From NCBI GenBank assembly GCA_042091495.1, contig JBELHJ010000028.1, forward strand, positions 1-30,291: 30,291 nucleotides of DNA. The letters are read 5' to 3'. The stretch's first letter is position 1, and each line of letters begins with the position of its first letter. The notes beneath the pieces were generated by a model, which saw only the letters and a program-made list of their open reading frames with translations, was not told the DNA's origin and ran no database searches. Of the stretch, positions 29,772 to 30,291 are shown piece after piece. Source of the stretch: JBELHJ01 sp042091495 (GTDB lineage: Bacteria > Bacteroidota > Bacteroidia > Flavobacteriales > Flavobacteriaceae). Position numbers and translations under genes: made by a program.

Positions 29772-30291
29772 ATGAGTACTTTAAAGATTGCAGTTCAAAA
29801 ATCAGGTCGTTTAAACGATGAATCTATGAAACTCCTAAAAGATATAGGGATTTCTATTGATAATGGAAAAGATCAATTAAAAGCAGTTTCAAGAAACTTT
29901 CCAGTAGAGGTTTTTTATCTCAGAAATGGTGATATCCCACAATACTTAAAAGATGGTGTTGTAGACGTAGCTATAATTGGAGAGAATGTATTGTATGAAA
30001 AAGGAGAAGGAATTACAATTGCAGAAAAATTAGGTTTTTCTAAATGTAGAGTATCCTTAGCTATCCCAAAATCCAGTAAATACAATTCAATTAAAAATCT
30101 TGAGGAAAAAGAAATTGCTACCTCTTATCCCAATACGGTAAAAAAATACTTATCGGATAAGAAGATAAATGCTGGAATTCATGTGATCAATGGTTCTGTG
30201 GAGATTGCACCAAATATTGGACTAGCTGATGCTATTGTTGATATTGTATCTAGTGGAAGTACACTTTTTAAAAACAATTTAAAAGAAGTAG
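29772..30291 (+). CDS. hisG: ATP phosphoribosyltransferase, 5' part
   Basis: First enzyme of histidine synthesis: joins ATP and PRPP. Only the first 173 codons are in the window; the frame is open to the last base. The sequence begins MSTLKIAVQKSGRLNDES, the HisG N-terminus, with VDVAIIGENVL (about 65-75), KIATSYPNT-type motif (EIATSYPNTVKKYL) and the PRPP-binding region leading to GLADAIVDIVSSGSTL (about 151-166). The absence of short-form features suggests the long form with a C-terminal regulatory domain, which would lie beyond the window. It should be the first gene of a his operon controlled by the attenuator directly upstream. Confidence 0.95.
   Translation, partial: MSTLKIAVQKSGRLNDESMKLLKDIGISIDNGKDQLKAVSRNFPVEVFYLRNGDIPQYLKDGVVDVAIIGENVLYEKGEGITIAEKLGFSKCRVSLAIPKSSKYNSIKNLEEKEIATSYPNTVKKYLSDKKINAGIHVINGSVEIAPNIGLADAIVDIVSSGSTLFKNNLKEV

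Noticed and set aside
1..30291. CRISPR array, prophage, insertion sequence, defence system, tRNA or rRNA
   Set aside because: No regularly spaced repeats, transposase, integrase, phage structural genes or recognisable RNA genes were seen on either strand.

Overview
The window looks like a stretch of chromosome from a low-GC marine-type member of the Flavobacteriaceae (Bacteroidota). Support: AT-rich DNA throughout; start codons without Shine-Dalgarno sequences; the Bacteroidota -7 promoter box TAnnTTTG, which I find just upstream of twelve genes; a porX gene (type IX secretion regulator); an lpxC-fabZ fusion; a DUF2490 protein; and short SerA and SerC enzymes of the Bacteroidota type. I see no insertion sequence, prophage, CRISPR array, tRNA or rRNA, and no gene-free gap above 300 bases. 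Most of the window is core housekeeping DNA.

Layout. 1-3.2 kb (minus strand): serC-serA serine biosynthesis, preceded by a LuxC-type acyl-CoA reductase that is divergent from a two-cluster ferredoxin. 3.7-10.1 kb (plus): ychF, then parE-parC (topoisomerase IV) and a DUF2490 outer-membrane-type protein. 10.1-12.9 kb: an XRE regulator and lipoprotein pair, divergent from an M14 metallopeptidase, followed by an Lrp/AsnC regulator. 12.9-15.2 kb: aroB (minus) divergent from proline dehydrogenase (plus). 15.2-18.8 kb (minus): a compact operon porX-tsaE-alanine dehydrogenase homologue-DUF4258. 18.9-24.9 kb (plus): an HD phosphohydrolase, then the lipid A and fatty acid block lpxD, lpxC-fabZ, lpxA, efp and a second LpxD-like acyltransferase. 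24.9-29.6 kb: sucD, fabG, a large VWA-like membrane protein and an SPFH/prohibitin protein. 29.6-30.3 kb: a histidine leader attenuator and the first part of hisG, which runs off the window.

How the genes work together. The lpx block makes the first steps of lipid A: LpxA acylates UDP-GlcNAc, LpxC deacetylates, LpxD adds the second acyl chain, and FabZ and the nearby FabG supply 3-hydroxyacyl-ACP chemistry. parE and parC encode the two subunits of one enzyme. The XRE regulator probably controls itself and the divergent peptidase through three near-identical palindromic sites in and beside the intergenic region. The his leader should switch hisG and any downstream his genes on when charged tRNA-His is scarce.

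The most rewarding signals are regulatory: a complete transcription attenuator with four consecutive His codons and mutually exclusive RNA stems (29635-29759), and the three-site operator set around 10892-11141. Secondary points are an alanine dehydrogenase homologue lacking expected catalytic residues, a divergent LpxD paralogue, TTG starts for tsaE and the HD gene, and overlapping divergent promoters at 3.2 kb. All functional names come from reading motifs by eye; no database search was run.
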